A stretch of DNA of 64,000 nt, from NCBI RefSeq assembly GCF_900446255.1, contig NZ_UIGI01000001.1, forward strand, positions 1,142,763-1,206,762, given 5' to 3'. This DNA comes from Buttiauxella agrestis. GTDB lineage: Bacteria; Pseudomonadota; Gammaproteobacteria; Enterobacterales; Enterobacteriaceae. How positions within the stretch are numbered: the stretch's first letter is position 1; every line of letters starts with the position of its first letter. Shown in pieces: positions 11,442 through 21,020 of the stretch. The translations under genes and the position numbers were made by a program. The notes under the pieces are model-generated. The model worked only from the letters and a program-made list of their open reading frames with translations, did no database searches and was not told where the DNA came from.

Positions 11442-11555
11442 AGTTTGAAGCCGGTTTGGCTAGTATAAAGATCAGTAACGCAACAATGGTTTTACCAATG
11501 AGCCAGTTTATGGCCCGAAATAGAATCACAAAATTAGCCCATAGGGAGAAATAAA

Positions 11556-11939
11556 ATGATTACTGGTATCCAAATTACTAAAGCTGCAAATGATTCACTC
11601 CTGAACTCTATCTGGCTGCTGGACAGCGAGAAAGGCGAAGCGCGTTGTGTATGTGCTAAAGCGGATTTTGCTGAAGATGAAGTTGTCGCAGTGAGCAAAC
11701 TGGGCGAGTTCGAATATCGTGAAATCCCAGTAGAAGCAAAACCTGAAGTTCGTGTAGAAGGTGGTCAGCACCTGAACGTGAACGTTCTGCGTCGTGAAAC
11801 TCTGGAAGATGCTGTTAAACACCCAGAAAAATATCCGCAGCTGACCATTCGTGTTTCTGGCTATGCCGTACGTTTCAACTCACTGACTGCAGAACAGCAG
11901 CGTGACGTCATTGCTCGTACCTTCACTGCAAGCCTGTAA
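11556..11939 (+). CDS. grcA: Autonomous glycyl radical cofactor GrcA
   Basis: GrcA (YfiD) is a small spare glycyl radical domain that replaces the damaged C-terminus of pyruvate formate-lyase after oxygen exposure, restoring mixed-acid fermentation. All 127 residues align with E. coli GrcA. The C-terminal glycyl radical motif [12 protein letters not shown] is present with Gly102 as the radical site. Two FNR boxes with E. coli-like spacing lie upstream and a strong terminator downstream, so it is a single-gene unit induced without oxygen. Confidence 0.97.
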   Translation: MITGIQITKAANDSLLNSIWLLDSEKGEARCVCAKADFAEDEVVAVSKLGEFEYREIPVEAKPEVRVEGGQHLNVNVLRRETLEDAVKHPEKYPQLTIRVSGYAVRFNSLTAEQQRDVIARTFTASL

Positions 11940-11953
11940 TTTCTAAAGTATTT

Positions 11954-11986
11954 AAAAAGCCGGTGGCAATTGCACCGGCTTTTTTT
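11954..11986 (+). terminator. grcA terminator
   Basis: AAAAAGCCGGTG-N6-CACCGGCTTTTTTT, a strong stem followed by seven T, 15 bases after the grcA stop. Confidence 0.93.
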
Positions 11987-12040
11987 ATGGTTCTGATTCA
12001 TAAATGTAACGAAACGGTTAAAACTCTAACTCAAGTCATA

Positions 12041-12066
12041 AAAAAACCGCCTCCTGGGAGACGGCT
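12041..12066 (-). terminator. srmB terminator
   Basis: On the minus strand AAGCCGTCTCC and GGAGGCGGTT form a stem (one G-U pair) followed by a T run, just after the srmB stop. Confidence 0.8.
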
Positions 12067-12084
12067 TATATAGCTGCTGATGAA

Positions 12085-13407
12085 TTATTCAGCTGAATCT
12101 GTTTTCGCACTGCTTGGTTTACGGCGCTTACCGACATTCTTCTTATCGCGAAGACGAACTTTCACACGCGGTTTTTCTTTCTCGTCTTTCTTCTTCTCTT
12201 CGCGCTTAGCGAGCACTTTCTTCGACGGCTTTCCGGTGAGTTTTTCACTCGGTGCGCGAGTGGTTGGGCGTAGCTCATCAATCACGCGAGATTTCATTGG
12301 TTCTTTCATGTAGCGAGTGACTTTGCCCAGCAGCAAATGGTCATGCGCTTCAACCAACGAGATTGCAGTGCCTTTCAGGCCAGCACGACCCGTACGCCCG
12401 ATACGGTGCAGATAGGTATCAGCAGTACGCGGCATATCGAAGTTAAACACATGGCTCACTTCTGGAATATCAATACCACGCGCGGCAACATCGGTTGCAA
12501 TCAGAACGTTCACGCGGCCATCAGTCAAACGCTTGATTGCCTCGGTACGTTTCATCTGCACCATTTCGCCTTCGAGATAGCAGGTATTGATTCCCGCTTC
12601 GCGAAGCCAGGCAACCAGTTCATGCACACGATCGCGTTTACGCACAAAGACGATTGAACGAGTGGTATCCGGTTGTTTGAGCAGATGTACCAACAGAGCG
12701 GTTTTATGCTCAATGTTATCGGCACGGTAGTACCACTGGTGGATTTTTTTGCGTTCACGTGTTGATGACGTTGCTGAAACTTCAACCGGATCTTCTAACA
12801 AACGCTCTGCGAAGTTCTTGATTGCATCGCCTTCAAGCGTGGCAGAGAACAGCATGGTTTGTTTGCGCCAGCGAGTCTCAGCAGCAATGGTTTCGATATC
12901 CTGCGCAAAGCCCAAATCCAACATGCGATCGGCTTCATCAAGAATCAGTGTCTCAACCGCACGGCAATCAAAGTTTTCTTCTTTGATGTATTGCAGCAGG
13001 CGGCCCGTCGTTGCGACAACGATATCCTGATTTTCGCTAAACACTTCAGCGTGGTTCATATAAGCCACGCCACCAGTGATGGTTGCGATATCAAGATGTG
13101 TATGTTTTGCCAGCTCACGAGCGTGATCGGCCACTTGCATTGCCAGTTCACGCGTTGGCGTGACGATCAAAATACGTGGTGGGCCAGATTTTTTACGCGG
13201 GAAATCGACCAAATGCTGTAACACAGGCAGCAAATAAGCGGCTGTTTTACCGGTACCGGTTGGTGCGGAACCGAGGACATCACGCCCTTCAAGTGCAGGT
13301 GGAATGGCGGCAGCCTGAATAGCTGTCGGGCGGGTAAAGCCCTTGTCCTGGAGCGCGAGCAACAAGCTCTCGTCAAGTTCCAGTTCGGAAAAAGTGGTTA
13401 CAGTCAT
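12085..13407 (-). CDS. srmB: ATP-dependent RNA helicase SrmB
   Basis: A DEAD-box RNA helicase acting early in 50S ribosome assembly. The 440-residue protein shows the ordered motifs: Q-motif region (KGFTRPTAIQ), Walker A APTGTGKTA, PTRELAMQ, DEAD box LDEADRMLD, SAT (LFSATLEGD), then the second RecA-like domain with VNVLIATDVAARGIDIP and HRIGRTGRAG. The C-terminal about 70 residues are a basic tail rich in Lys, Arg and Glu, as in E. coli SrmB (444 residues). It is divergent from trmN6. Confidence 0.96.
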   Translation of the reverse strand: MTVTTFSELELDESLLLALQDKGFTRPTAIQAAAIPPALEGRDVLGSAPTGTGKTAAYLLPVLQHLVDFPRKKSGPPRILIVTPTRELAMQVADHARELAKHTHLDIATITGGVAYMNHAEVFSENQDIVVATTGRLLQYIKEENFDCRAVETLILDEADRMLDLGFAQDIETIAAETRWRKQTMLFSATLEGDAIKNFAERLLEDPVEVSATSSTRERKKIHQWYYRADNIEHKTALLVHLLKQPDTTRSIVFVRKRDRVHELVAWLREAGINTCYLEGEMVQMKRTEAIKRLTDGRVNVLIATDVAARGIDIPEVSHVFNFDMPRTADTYLHRIGRTGRAGLKGTAISLVEAHDHLLLGKVTRYMKEPMKSRVIDELRPTTRAPSEKLTGKPSKKVLAKREEKKKDEKEKPRVKVRLRDKKNVGKRRKPSSAKTDSAE

Positions 13408-13540
13408 GGTCTTCCTCTATGTAGGGCGCCGATTATAGACGTTATGGCTGCGATCTTCATCTGTTTGTGTGGATAACTGACGCTTTTCCTGGCAGCAACT
13501 TTCCCCTATGCTACACCCGTTTCTCTACAGGGTAGCTAAG

Positions 13541-14278
13541 ATGTGCAGTCAAAGAGCAGTATTGCGTCGTGATGGATTCACCTTTAAACAATTCTTTGTA
13601 GCGCACGACAGATGCGCAATGAAAGTCGGAACCGATGGCACGTTGCTGGGCGCATGGGTACCCGTAGCAAATGTGAAAAACGTATTGGATATTGGCACCG
13701 GAAGCGGCTTACTGGCATTAATGCTCGCGCAGCGCACGCCTGATCATGTCACGATCGATGCAGTAGAACTTGATCCTGTTGCCGCTGAGCAAGCTGCGGA
13801 AAACGCCGCAGGGTGCAAGTGGTCTTCGCGTATCTCGGTTCATTGCGCTGATATTCGTGAATGGGCGCAACAAGCCACGCAACGTTATTCGTTAATCATC
13901 AGCAACCCGCCATTTTTTTCCCAGGGCAGTGATTGTGCTTCACCGGAACGTGCCCAGGCTCGCTATACCACAACGCTTGATCATAACGCGTTGTTGAGTA
14001 GTGCCGCTCAGTTGATCACTGAAGATGGCTTTTTCTGTGTGATCATGCCTGAAACGTCGGGAACGGCTTTTTGTGAACTGGCAAAAACACAGGGATGGTT
14101 TGTACGTTACCGTACAGATATCGCAGATAATGAAACGCGTTTGCCGCATCGCGTCATGTTGGCGTTGTCACCAACAGATGGTGAATACTTTACTGAACGA
14201 TTAATCATTCGTGGGCCAGACCAACAGTATTCCGAAGGCTATTGCAGCCTGACCCAGGATTTCTATTTATTTATGTAG
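13541..14278 (+). CDS. trmN6: tRNA1(Val) (adenine37-N6)-methyltransferase
   Basis: A SAM-dependent enzyme (YfiC/TrmM) that makes m6A37 in tRNA1-Val. Motif I is [14 protein letters not shown] and the catalytic motif is SNPPFF, where E. coli has NPPYY; both fit the (N/D)PP(Y/F) rule for N6-adenine methyltransferases. The start at [16 protein letters not shown] gives 245 residues, the E. coli length; an in-frame ATG 33 bases upstream would add residues with no match in the family. The 3' end overlaps the convergent nadB by 16 bases. Confidence 0.93.
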   Translation: MCSQRAVLRRDGFTFKQFFVAHDRCAMKVGTDGTLLGAWVPVANVKNVLDIGTGSGLLALMLAQRTPDHVTIDAVELDPVAAEQAAENAAGCKWSSRISVHCADIREWAQQATQRYSLIISNPPFFSQGSDCASPERAQARYTTTLDHNALLSSAAQLITEDGFFCVIMPETSGTAFCELAKTQGWFVRYRTDIADNETRLPHRVMLALSPTDGEYFTERLIIRGPDQQYSEGYCSLTQDFYLFM

Positions 14279-15879
14279 AGTGGCGAAAGAATGCTTGGCC
14301 CGGAGTTTTCGGCCAAATCCGGGTAGTCCAGAGTGTAGTGCAGACCCCGGCTTTCTTTACGCATCATGGCACAGCGCACGATTAACTCAGCAACCTGCAC
14401 CAGGTTGCGCAGTTCCAGCAAATTGTTCGACACGCGGAAGTTGGCATAGTATTCGTCGATCTCTTGCTGCAACATCGTAATTCGGCGCAGTGCGCGTTCC
14501 AGACGGCGCGTGGATCGTACAATCCCAACGTAATCCCACATAAACAGGCGAAGCTCATGCCAGTTATGTTGAATCACAACCTGTTCATCTGGATTATCGA
14601 CGCGGCTATCATCCCAGTCCGGCAGTTTTCTGGAGATTCGGGCGTATGGCATACGCTTTATAATATCCTCTGCCGCTGACCAGCCATAAACCAGGCATTC
14701 CAGCAGCGAGTTCGACGCCATACGGTTTGCGCCATGCAGACCGGTATAAGTGACTTCGCCGATAGCATATAGCCCGTCAACATCAGTCCGCCCATTTTCA
14801 TCGACCATCACACCGCCGCAGGTGTAATGTGCCGCTGGCACAACCGGGACGGGTTCTTTGGTGAGATCAATACCCAGCCCCATCAGCTTTTCGTAAATGG
14901 TTGGGAAATGATGGCGTACAAACTCTTCTGGTTTGTGGCTGATATCAAGGTACATGCAGTCTGCACCCAGACGCTTCATCTCATGATCGATGGCGCGAGC
15001 GACGATATCTCGCGGAGCCAGTTCACCACGCTCATCAAAATCAGGCATGAACCGTGAGCCATCCGGGCGCTTGAGATATGCACCTTCACCGCGTAAGGCT
15101 TCGGTCAGCAGGAAATTACGTGCTTGAGGATGGAACAACGCGGTAGGGTGGAACTGGTTAAATTCCAGGTTTGCGACGCGGCAACCGGCGCGCCAGGCCA
15201 TGGCAATACCATCGCCTGAAGAAATATCTGGGTTAGTGGTGTACTGATAAACTTTCGATGCGCCGCCGGTGGCCAGAACCACCGCTTTTGCACGGCAGGT
15301 TTCCACTTTTTCACGATTGCGGTTCCAGATCCAGGCTCCGACCACGCGTCGCGTACCCGGTAAACCTATTTTGTCTGAAACAATTAAATCGACGGCATTA
15401 CTGCGTTCGATGACACGAATATTCGGGTGGTTAAGCGCTTTCCCCACCAGAGTGGTTTCCACTTCTTTACCCGTGGCGTCTGCAGCATGCAGAATTCGAC
15501 GATGGCTATGCCCACCTTCGCGGGTTAAATGATAGCTTTCTGCACCATTTGGCTGAACTTCGGTATCAAATAACACGCCCTGGTCAATCAGCCATTGCAC
15601 GCAGTGACGTGCATTACCGGCGACAAACTCCACCGCCTCACGGTCACAAATTCCAGCGCCTGCAATGAGAGTATCTTCTACATGTGAGTCGATGCTGTCC
15701 GTTTCATCAAACACAGCGGCAATGCCGCCCTGAGCATATAAAGTTGAGCCTTCATTAATCGGCCCTTTACTCAGAACTATTACTTTGCTGTTTTCGGCAA
15801 GCCGTAAAGCAAGAGAGAGGCCAGCAGCTCCGCTACCGACGATTAATACATCACAAGCGAGTTCGGAATTTGCGTTCAT
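14263..15879 (-). CDS. nadB: L-aspartate oxidase
   Basis: NadB oxidises L-aspartate to iminoaspartate with FAD, the first step of de novo NAD synthesis; NadA then forms quinolinate. The N-terminal FAD-binding motif is [16 protein letters not shown]. The succinate dehydrogenase/fumarate reductase flavoprotein-type core is clear ([39 protein letters not shown]). Length is 538 residues against 540. The start at [12 protein letters not shown] fits the family and follows directly after a NadR box; the upstream in-frame extension would run through that box. Confidence 0.97.
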   Translation of the reverse strand: MNANSELACDVLIVGSGAAGLSLALRLAENSKVIVLSKGPINEGSTLYAQGGIAAVFDETDSIDSHVEDTLIAGAGICDREAVEFVAGNARHCVQWLIDQGVLFDTEVQPNGAESYHLTREGGHSHRRILHAADATGKEVETTLVGKALNHPNIRVIERSNAVDLIVSDKIGLPGTRRVVGAWIWNRNREKVETCRAKAVVLATGGASKVYQYTTNPDISSGDGIAMAWRAGCRVANLEFNQFHPTALFHPQARNFLLTEALRGEGAYLKRPDGSRFMPDFDERGELAPRDIVARAIDHEMKRLGADCMYLDISHKPEEFVRHHFPTIYEKLMGLGIDLTKEPVPVVPAAHYTCGGVMVDENGRTDVDGLYAIGEVTYTGLHGANRMASNSLLECLVYGWSAAEDIIKRMPYARISRKLPDWDDSRVDNPDEQVVIQHNWHELRLFMWDYVGIVRSTRRLERALRRITMLQQEIDEYYANFRVSNNLLELRNLVQVAELIVRCAMMRKESRGLHYTLDYPDLAENSGPSILSPLYINK

Positions 15880-15881
15880 CG

Positions 15882-15899
15882 TGTTTAATTTACTAAACA
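15882..15899 (-). promoter_or_regulatory. NadR box next to the nadB start codon
   Basis: TGTTTA-N6-TAAACA, a perfect match to the NadR (NiaR-type enterobacterial) operator, placed 2 bases before the nadB ATG. NadR represses NAD synthesis genes when NAD is plentiful. Confidence 0.85.
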
Positions 15900-15955
15900 A
15901 TGGTTGGGCCAGCATATCACCCGATGTGGGCTACAACACGCTTTTTTTAAAGCTG

Positions 15956-15973
15956 TGTTATATCAACTAAACA
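15956..15973 (-). promoter_or_regulatory. Second NadR-like box upstream of nadB
   Basis: TGTTAT-N6-TAAACA, one half perfect and the other with one mismatch, 74 bases upstream of the first box. It probably makes a tandem operator. Confidence 0.6.
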
Positions 15974-16172
15974 AGATGACCTGCAGAAGTCAGTTTCATC
16001 TGAATTATGTGCGGAATAAGCCATATTTGCAGTCAGGCCACCGTCAGCGGCAGATTTTCTGATGAAAAATCATGATTCATGCGATACTCTGCATGCAATT
16101 TAGCGATCGCCTTTTAGGTTAAAAAAGGTGTCACCGTTTGTGCCACGAAACTTATAACCAAGAAGAGATAAT
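15974..16172. other. nadB-rpoE intergenic region, part before the rseD leader
   Basis: About 200 bases between the nadB operators and the rseD leader ORF. It should contain the housekeeping rpoE promoters, but no clear -35/-10 pair was fixed. No gene is supported. Confidence 0.4.
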
Positions 16173-16292
16173 TTGTGGAACAGATCAGGAAAACAAAGGC
16201 GTAACGGAACTTTGCTCAAATCGAGCGTTCCAACCGTGAACTTGCTCATGTATGCAGAGTTCGGGTGGCTTTTCAATTACGCGTGGAAATAG
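16173..16292 (+). CDS. rseD: RseD-like leader peptide of the rpoE operon
   Basis: A 39-codon ORF starting with TTG, preceded by AGAAGAG at a suitable distance and ending 22 bases before the rpoE ATG. Its sequence (NGTLLK... and ...WLFNYAWK) can be aligned with the E. coli RseD leader peptide as recalled (YGTLQK... and ...WRFDSAWK). Translation of rseD is reported to be coupled to rpoE and is a CsrA target in E. coli. Here a TAG follows AWK, so the peptide ends about 12 residues before the E. coli one. The start codon is inferred. Confidence 0.6.
   Translation: MWNRSGKQRRNGTLLKSSVPTVNLLMYAEFGWLFNYAWK
16206..16233 (+). promoter_or_regulatory. Sigma-E promoter of rpoE
   Basis: GGAACTT at 16206-16212, a 16-base spacer, then TCCAA at 16229-16233. 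This fits the sigma-E consensus and lies where E. coli has the autoregulated rpoE promoter, inside the rseD reading frame. Confidence 0.85.
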
Positions 16293-16314
16293 GTTTGGGG
16301 AGACATTACCTCGG

Positions 16315-16890
16315 ATGAGCGAGCAGTTAACGGATCAGGTCCTCGTCGAACGGGTCCAGAAGGGAGATCAGAAGTCATTCAATTTACTGGTAATTCGTTA
16401 TCAGCATAAAGTGGCGAGCCTGGTTTCCCGCTATGTACCATCAGGGGATGTCCCTGATGTAGTGCAGGAATCTTTCATTAAAGCTTATCGCGCACTGGAT
16501 TCATTCCGTGGCGATAGCGCGTTTTACACATGGTTGTATCGTATAGCGGTCAACACGGCGAAAAATTATCTGGTTGCTCAGGGTCGTCGTCCTCCATCAA
16601 GTGATGTGGACGCAATTGATGCGGAAAACTACGAAAGTGGCAGCGCATTGAAAGAAATTTCGAACCCTGAGAACTTAATGTTGTCTGAAGAACTGAGACA
16701 AATAGTTTTCCGTACTATTGAGTCACTTCCGGAAGATTTACGTATGGCAATTACGTTGCGGGAGTTGGATGGTTTGAGCTATGAAGAAATAGCCGCCATC
16801 ATGGATTGCCCGGTAGGGACTGTACGTTCTCGTATTTTCCGTGCGCGGGAAGCTATTGATAATAAAGTTCAACCGCTTATCAGGCGTTGA
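16315..16890 (+). CDS. rpoE: RNA polymerase sigma-E factor
   Basis: The extracytoplasmic-function sigma factor for envelope (outer-membrane protein folding) stress. The 191 residues from MSEQLTDQVLVERVQKGD have the same length and nearly the same sequence as E. coli RpoE. Region 2 (FIKAYRALDSFRGDSAFYTWLY) and region 4 (LRELDGLSYEEIAAIM, VGTVRSRIFRARE) are clear. The ATG at 16315 is chosen over an in-frame ATG 63 bases upstream because the family starts MSEQ. It is first of four cotranscribed genes with its anti-sigma system. Confidence 0.98.
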   Translation: MSEQLTDQVLVERVQKGDQKSFNLLVIRYQHKVASLVSRYVPSGDVPDVVQESFIKAYRALDSFRGDSAFYTWLYRIAVNTAKNYLVAQGRRPPSSDVDAIDAENYESGSALKEISNPENLMLSEELRQIVFRTIESLPEDLRMAITLRELDGLSYEEIAAIMDCPVGTVRSRIFRAREAIDNKVQPLIRR

Positions 16891-16921
16891 CGATAGCGGG
16901 TTACTGGAAGGGTAATTAGGC

Positions 16922-17569
16922 ATGCAGAAAGAACAGCTTTCCGCTTTAATGGATGGGGAAACTCTGGATAGCGAGCTGCTAAGTATTTTGTCGAAAGACA
17001 AATCAATGCAGCAAAGCTGGGAGAGCTACCACCTAATCCGCGACACAATGCGCGGCGATACCAGTGAATTACTTCATTTTGATATTGCAGCTAATGTCAT
17101 GGCCGCAATTGAAAATGAGCCAGTGCGTCATGTCACGCCACTCATTACTGAACAGCAACCAAAACCAGAACAATGGCAGAAAATGTCATTCTGGAACAAG
17201 GTGCGTCCGTGGGCTAGCCAACTTACCCAAATGGGTGTTGCTGCATGTGTATCACTTGCAGTAATCGTTGGTGTGCAGCACTATAATGGCCAGTCTGACA
17301 ACCCTGCTCAACCCGAGGCTCCAGTGTTCAACACTTTGCCTATGATGGGTAAAGCGAGTCCGGTAAGTTTAGGTGTGCCGTCTGACAGCACAGCCAGTAC
17401 GGGTCAGCAGCAGGTACAGGAACAGCGTCGACGTATCAATGCCATGTTGCAAGATTACGAATTGCAGCGTCGTTTACACGCCGAGCAACTCCAGTTTGAA
17501 CAGGCACAAACCCAGCAAGCTGCGGTACAAGTGCCAGGAAACCAAACTTTAGGAACTCAATCGCAGTAA
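16922..17569 (+). CDS. rseA: Anti-sigma-E factor RseA
   Basis: An inner-membrane protein whose cytoplasmic N-terminus (residues 1 to about 90) binds sigma-E. The single membrane segment is about residues 101-118 (LTQMGVAACVSLAVIVGV), and the C-terminal periplasmic part binds RseB. DegS, RseP and ClpXP degrade it under stress. It has 215 residues against 216 in E. coli. The RIP zone near the membrane and the Gln-rich C-terminus are conserved. The last base of its stop overlaps the rseB ATG. Confidence 0.97.
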   Translation: MQKEQLSALMDGETLDSELLSILSKDKSMQQSWESYHLIRDTMRGDTSELLHFDIAANVMAAIENEPVRHVTPLITEQQPKPEQWQKMSFWNKVRPWASQLTQMGVAACVSLAVIVGVQHYNGQSDNPAQPEAPVFNTLPMMGKASPVSLGVPSDSTASTGQQQVQEQRRRINAMLQDYELQRRLHAEQLQFEQAQTQQAAVQVPGNQTLGTQSQ

Positions 17570-18525
17570 TGAAGCAACTTTGGTATGCCCTGTCTCTTAT
17601 GACAAGCAGCCTGTTGTTCAGCTCAAATGCCTCGGCGGACACTGTTTCGTCCGGGGCATTGTTGCAGCAAATGAACCAGGCGAGTCAGTCACTCAATTAT
17701 GAGTTGGCATTTATCAGCATCAATAAGCAAGGCATAGAATCCTTACGGTATCGCCATGCAAGGCTTGATAATCGTCCGCTTGCTCAATTGCTTCAGATGG
17801 ATGGCCCGCGCCGAGAAGTCGTCCAGCGTGGCAGTGAAATCAGCTATTTTGAACCTGGGCTTGAGCCATTTACGCTCACCGGGGATTACATCGTTGATTC
17901 GCTTCCATCAATCGTTTACACCGATTTCAAACGCTTAACGCCATATTACGACTTCATCTCTGTCGGACGCACTCGTATTGCCGACAGGCTTTGTGAAGTC
18001 ATCCGTGTGGTGGCCAGAGACGGTACGCGTTACAGCTATATGGTGTGGATGGATTCAGAAACCAAATTACCCCTGCGTGTTGATTTGCTGGACCGTGATG
18101 GCGAAACGCTGGAACAATTCCGCGTGATCTCCTTTAATGTCAGCAAAGAAGCGAACGGCATGATGCAAAGTCTGGCAAAGGCGAATTTACCGCCATTATT
18201 GTCAGTCCCTGGTGCTGAAAAAATTAACTTTACCTGGGCACCGACCTGGCTGCCGCAAGGATTTAGTGAAGTTTCCAGCAGCCGTCGCCCATTACCAACG
18301 GTTGATGTCCCTATCGAATCACGTCTTTATTCAGATGGTCTGTTTAGCTTCTCGGTCAATATTAGCCGTGCGGCCAGTAATAGCACCGATCAGATTCTAC
18401 GCACGGGGCGTCGCACCGTAAGTTCTGAGATTCGTGATAAAACGGAAATCACCATTGTGGGTGAACTACCACCGCAAACGGCAAAACGTATTGCGGACAG
18501 CATCAAATTCAGGAACGGACAATGA
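17569..18525 (+). CDS. rseB: Sigma-E regulatory protein RseB
   Basis: A periplasmic MucB/RseB-family protein that binds the periplasmic domain of RseA and protects it from DegS, releasing it when off-pathway lipopolysaccharide is bound. The N-terminal signal peptide ends at about residue 23 (SNASA-DTV). The 318-residue length matches E. coli. The start codon overlaps the rseA stop, suggesting translational coupling, and the end overlaps rseC by 4 bases. Confidence 0.97.
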   Translation: MKQLWYALSLMTSSLLFSSNASADTVSSGALLQQMNQASQSLNYELAFISINKQGIESLRYRHARLDNRPLAQLLQMDGPRREVVQRGSEISYFEPGLEPFTLTGDYIVDSLPSIVYTDFKRLTPYYDFISVGRTRIADRLCEVIRVVARDGTRYSYMVWMDSETKLPLRVDLLDRDGETLEQFRVISFNVSKEANGMMQSLAKANLPPLLSVPGAEKINFTWAPTWLPQGFSEVSSSRRPLPTVDVPIESRLYSDGLFSFSVNISRAASNSTDQILRTGRRTVSSEIRDKTEITIVGELPPQTAKRIADSIKFRNGQ

Positions 18526-19001
18526 TTAAAGAGTGGGCAACCGTTGTCTCCTGGAAACAGGGTGAAGCATTATTAAGCTGTGATGTGAAAGCATCTTGCA
18601 GCAGTTGTGCTTCACGCGCAGGCTGCGGTAGTCGCATCCTTAATAAGCTCGGCCCACAAACGAGTCACACCTTATCGGTTGCCTGCGATACTCCGCTGGT
18701 GGCCGGTCAAAAAGTCGAATTGGGCATCGCTGAAGGCAGCCTGATAGGCTCTGCATTACTGGTTTACATGTCTCCACTGGTCGGTTTGTTTATCGTATCT
18801 GCTCTTTTTCAGGCGATGTTTGATACAAACCTTGCCGCGATTTGTGGTGCATTACTGGGAGGCGTAGGCGGTTTTCTTATCGCCCGCGGGTTCTCTTTGA
18901 AACTCAGCCGCCGTGAAAACTGGCAGCCGGTTATTCTCAGCGTTGCTCTGCCGCCAGATGCGCTCAGAGTCGAAACCATGACGCCTGCAGATAACCCGTG
19001 A
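18522..19001 (+). CDS. rseC: SoxR-reducing system protein RseC
   Basis: An inner-membrane protein of 159 residues with an N-terminal cytoplasmic cysteine cluster (Cys20, Cys26, Cys29, Cys35) and two adjacent membrane helices at about 73-95 and 100-120. In E. coli it takes part, with the Rsx complex, in reducing the SoxR iron-sulfur cluster. It overlaps the rseB end by 4 bases and is the last gene of the rpoE operon. Confidence 0.95.
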   Translation: MIKEWATVVSWKQGEALLSCDVKASCSSCASRAGCGSRILNKLGPQTSHTLSVACDTPLVAGQKVELGIAEGSLIGSALLVYMSPLVGLFIVSALFQAMFDTNLAAICGALLGGVGGFLIARGFSLKLSRRENWQPVILSVALPPDALRVETMTPADNP

Positions 19002-19206
19002 AGCACCTGCTACCCATCATCTGTTTGACACTCACTCCATCGGCTTTTCATCGCTTAGCTAAGCTTGCATGATGACCTGTTTCCTCGCTTTCTGGTTGTA
19101 GTGTAGAATGCGGCGTTTCAGGCAAAAGACAGCCATTGACATCATGCTCTGTACAGCGCGTAGCGCCGAGCTTTCCCGGATTTGTAAGGCATAAAAACCT
19201 CTAACT

Positions 19207-21006
19207 ATGAAGAATATACGTAACTTTTCTATTATTGCCCACATCGACCACGGCAAATCGACGCTGTCTGACCGTATTATCCAAATTTGCGGCGGCCTGT
19301 CCGATCGCGAAATGGAAGCCCAGGTTCTTGACTCCATGGATCTTGAACGTGAGCGCGGGATTACCATAAAAGCGCAAAGCGTGACTCTGGATTACAAAGC
19401 AAGTGATGGTGAAACTTATCACCTGAATTTCATCGACACACCTGGTCACGTTGACTTCTCTTATGAAGTTTCTCGTTCGCTTGCCGCGTGCGAAGGTGCG
19501 TTGCTGGTGGTGGATGCCGGGCAGGGTGTTGAAGCTCAGACCCTGGCAAACTGCTATACCGCCATGGAAATGGATCTGGAAGTCGTTCCTGTACTGAACA
19601 AAATTGACCTGCCAGCGGCTGACCCTGAACGTGCTGCGCAAGAAATTGAAGATATCGTGGGTATCGATGCCGCTGATGCTGTTCGTTGTTCAGCTAAAAC
19701 TGGTTTTGGTGTAACGGATGTTCTTGAACGTCTGGTGCGCGATATCCCAGGCCCTGAGGGTGATCCGGAAGCACCGTTGCAGGCGCTGATCATTGACTCC
19801 TGGTTCGATAACTACCTTGGTGTTGTCTCCCTGGTGCGTATCAAAAACGGCACCATGAGAAAAGGCGACAAAATTAAAGTTATGAGCACCGGCCAGGTGT
19901 ATAACGCTGACCGTCTGGGCATTTTCACGCCGAAACGTGTCGATCGTGACGTACTCGGCTGTGGGGAAGTTGGCTGGTTGGTCTGCGCGATTAAAGACAT
20001 TCTCGGCGCGCCAGTTGGCGATACTTTGACTCTTGCACGTAACCCGGCAGATAAAGCGCTGCCAGGCTTCAAAAAAGTGAAGCCGCAGGTTTATGCAGGC
20101 CTGTTCCCGGTTAGCTCTGACGATTACGAAAACTTCCGTGATGCGCTTGGCAAATTGAGCCTGAACGATGCTTCCTTATTCTTCGAGCCAGAAAGCTCAA
20201 CGGCGCTGGGCTTCGGCTTCCGCTGTGGCTTCCTTGGCCTGCTGCACATGGAAATCATTCAGGAACGTCTGGAACGTGAATACGATCTTGACCTGATTAC
20301 CACCGCGCCAACCGTAGTTTACGAAGTCGAAACCACCACTGGCGAAACGATCTATGTTGATAGCCCTTCCAAGCTGCCAGCACTGAATAACATTGCTGAA
20401 CTGCGTGAGCCAATTGCAGAATGTCACATGCTGATGCCTCAGGAATATCTGGGCAGCGTGATCACTCTGTGTATCGAAAAACGTGGTGTGCAAACCAACA
20501 TGGTTTACCACGGTAATCAGGTTGCGCTGACCTATGAAATTCCGATGGCTGAAGTGGTCCTCGACTTCTTCGATCGTTTGAAATCGACATCTCGTGGTTA
20601 TGCGTCTCTGGACTATAACTTCAAACGCTTCCAGGCTTCTGACATGGTGCGTGTTGATGTTCTGATCAACGGCGATCGTGTTGATGCCCTCGCATTGATT
20701 ACTCACCGTGGCAATTCACAGTTCCGTGGTCGCCAACTGGTTGAGAAAATGCAAGAGCTGATCCCGCGTCAGCAATTTGATATTGCGATTCAGGCGGCTA
20801 TCGGCGCACACATTATTGCGCGTTCTACCGTTAAACAATTGCGTAAAAACGTTCTGGCAAAATGCTACGGCGGTGACGTAAGCCGTAAGAAAAAGCTGTT
20901 GCAGAAACAGAAGGACGGTAAGAAGCGTATGAAGCAAGTCGGTAACGTCGAACTGCCTCAGGAAGCGTTCCTCGCCATTCTGCATGTCGGCAAAGACAGC
21001 AAATAA
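19207..21006 (+). CDS. lepA: Translation elongation factor 4 (LepA)
   Basis: A ribosome-associated translational GTPase (EF4). The 599-residue protein has G1 (AHIDHGKST), G3 ([11 protein letters not shown]) and G4 (NKID) near the N-terminus, EF-G-like domains II, III and V, and the LepA-specific C-terminal domain with [22 protein letters not shown]. The sequence is nearly identical to E. coli. lepB follows 14 bases downstream, as in all enterobacteria. The 205 bases upstream hold no other gene; a TAGAAT at 19104-19109 may be a -10 element. Confidence 0.98.
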   Translation: MKNIRNFSIIAHIDHGKSTLSDRIIQICGGLSDREMEAQVLDSMDLERERGITIKAQSVTLDYKASDGETYHLNFIDTPGHVDFSYEVSRSLAACEGALLVVDAGQGVEAQTLANCYTAMEMDLEVVPVLNKIDLPAADPERAAQEIEDIVGIDAADAVRCSAKTGFGVTDVLERLVRDIPGPEGDPEAPLQALIIDSWFDNYLGVVSLVRIKNGTMRKGDKIKVMSTGQVYNADRLGIFTPKRVDRDVLGCGEVGWLVCAIKDILGAPVGDTLTLARNPADKALPGFKKVKPQVYAGLFPVSSDDYENFRDALGKLSLNDASLFFEPESSTALGFGFRCGFLGLLHMEIIQERLEREYDLDLITTAPTVVYEVETTTGETIYVDSPSKLPALNNIAELREPIAECHMLMPQEYLGSVITLCIEKRGVQTNMVYHGNQVALTYEIPMAEVVLDFFDRLKSTSRGYASLDYNFKRFQASDMVRVDVLINGDRVDALALITHRGNSQFRGRQLVEKMQELIPRQQFDIAIQAAIGAHIIARSTVKQLRKNVLAKCYGGDVSRKKKLLQKQKDGKKRMKQVGNVELPQEAFLAILHVGKDSK

Positions 21007-21020
21007 ATTAAGGAGTTGGC

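Larger units (their letters stand above)
11237..11555. promoter_or_regulatory. ung-grcA divergent intergenic region
   Basis: About 319 bases with no gene. It is strongly AT-rich and holds the grcA promoter with two FNR boxes (separate entries). A Shine-Dalgarno AGGGAG lies just before the grcA ATG at 11556. An ArcA site is expected by analogy with E. coli but was not fixed. Confidence 0.7.
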
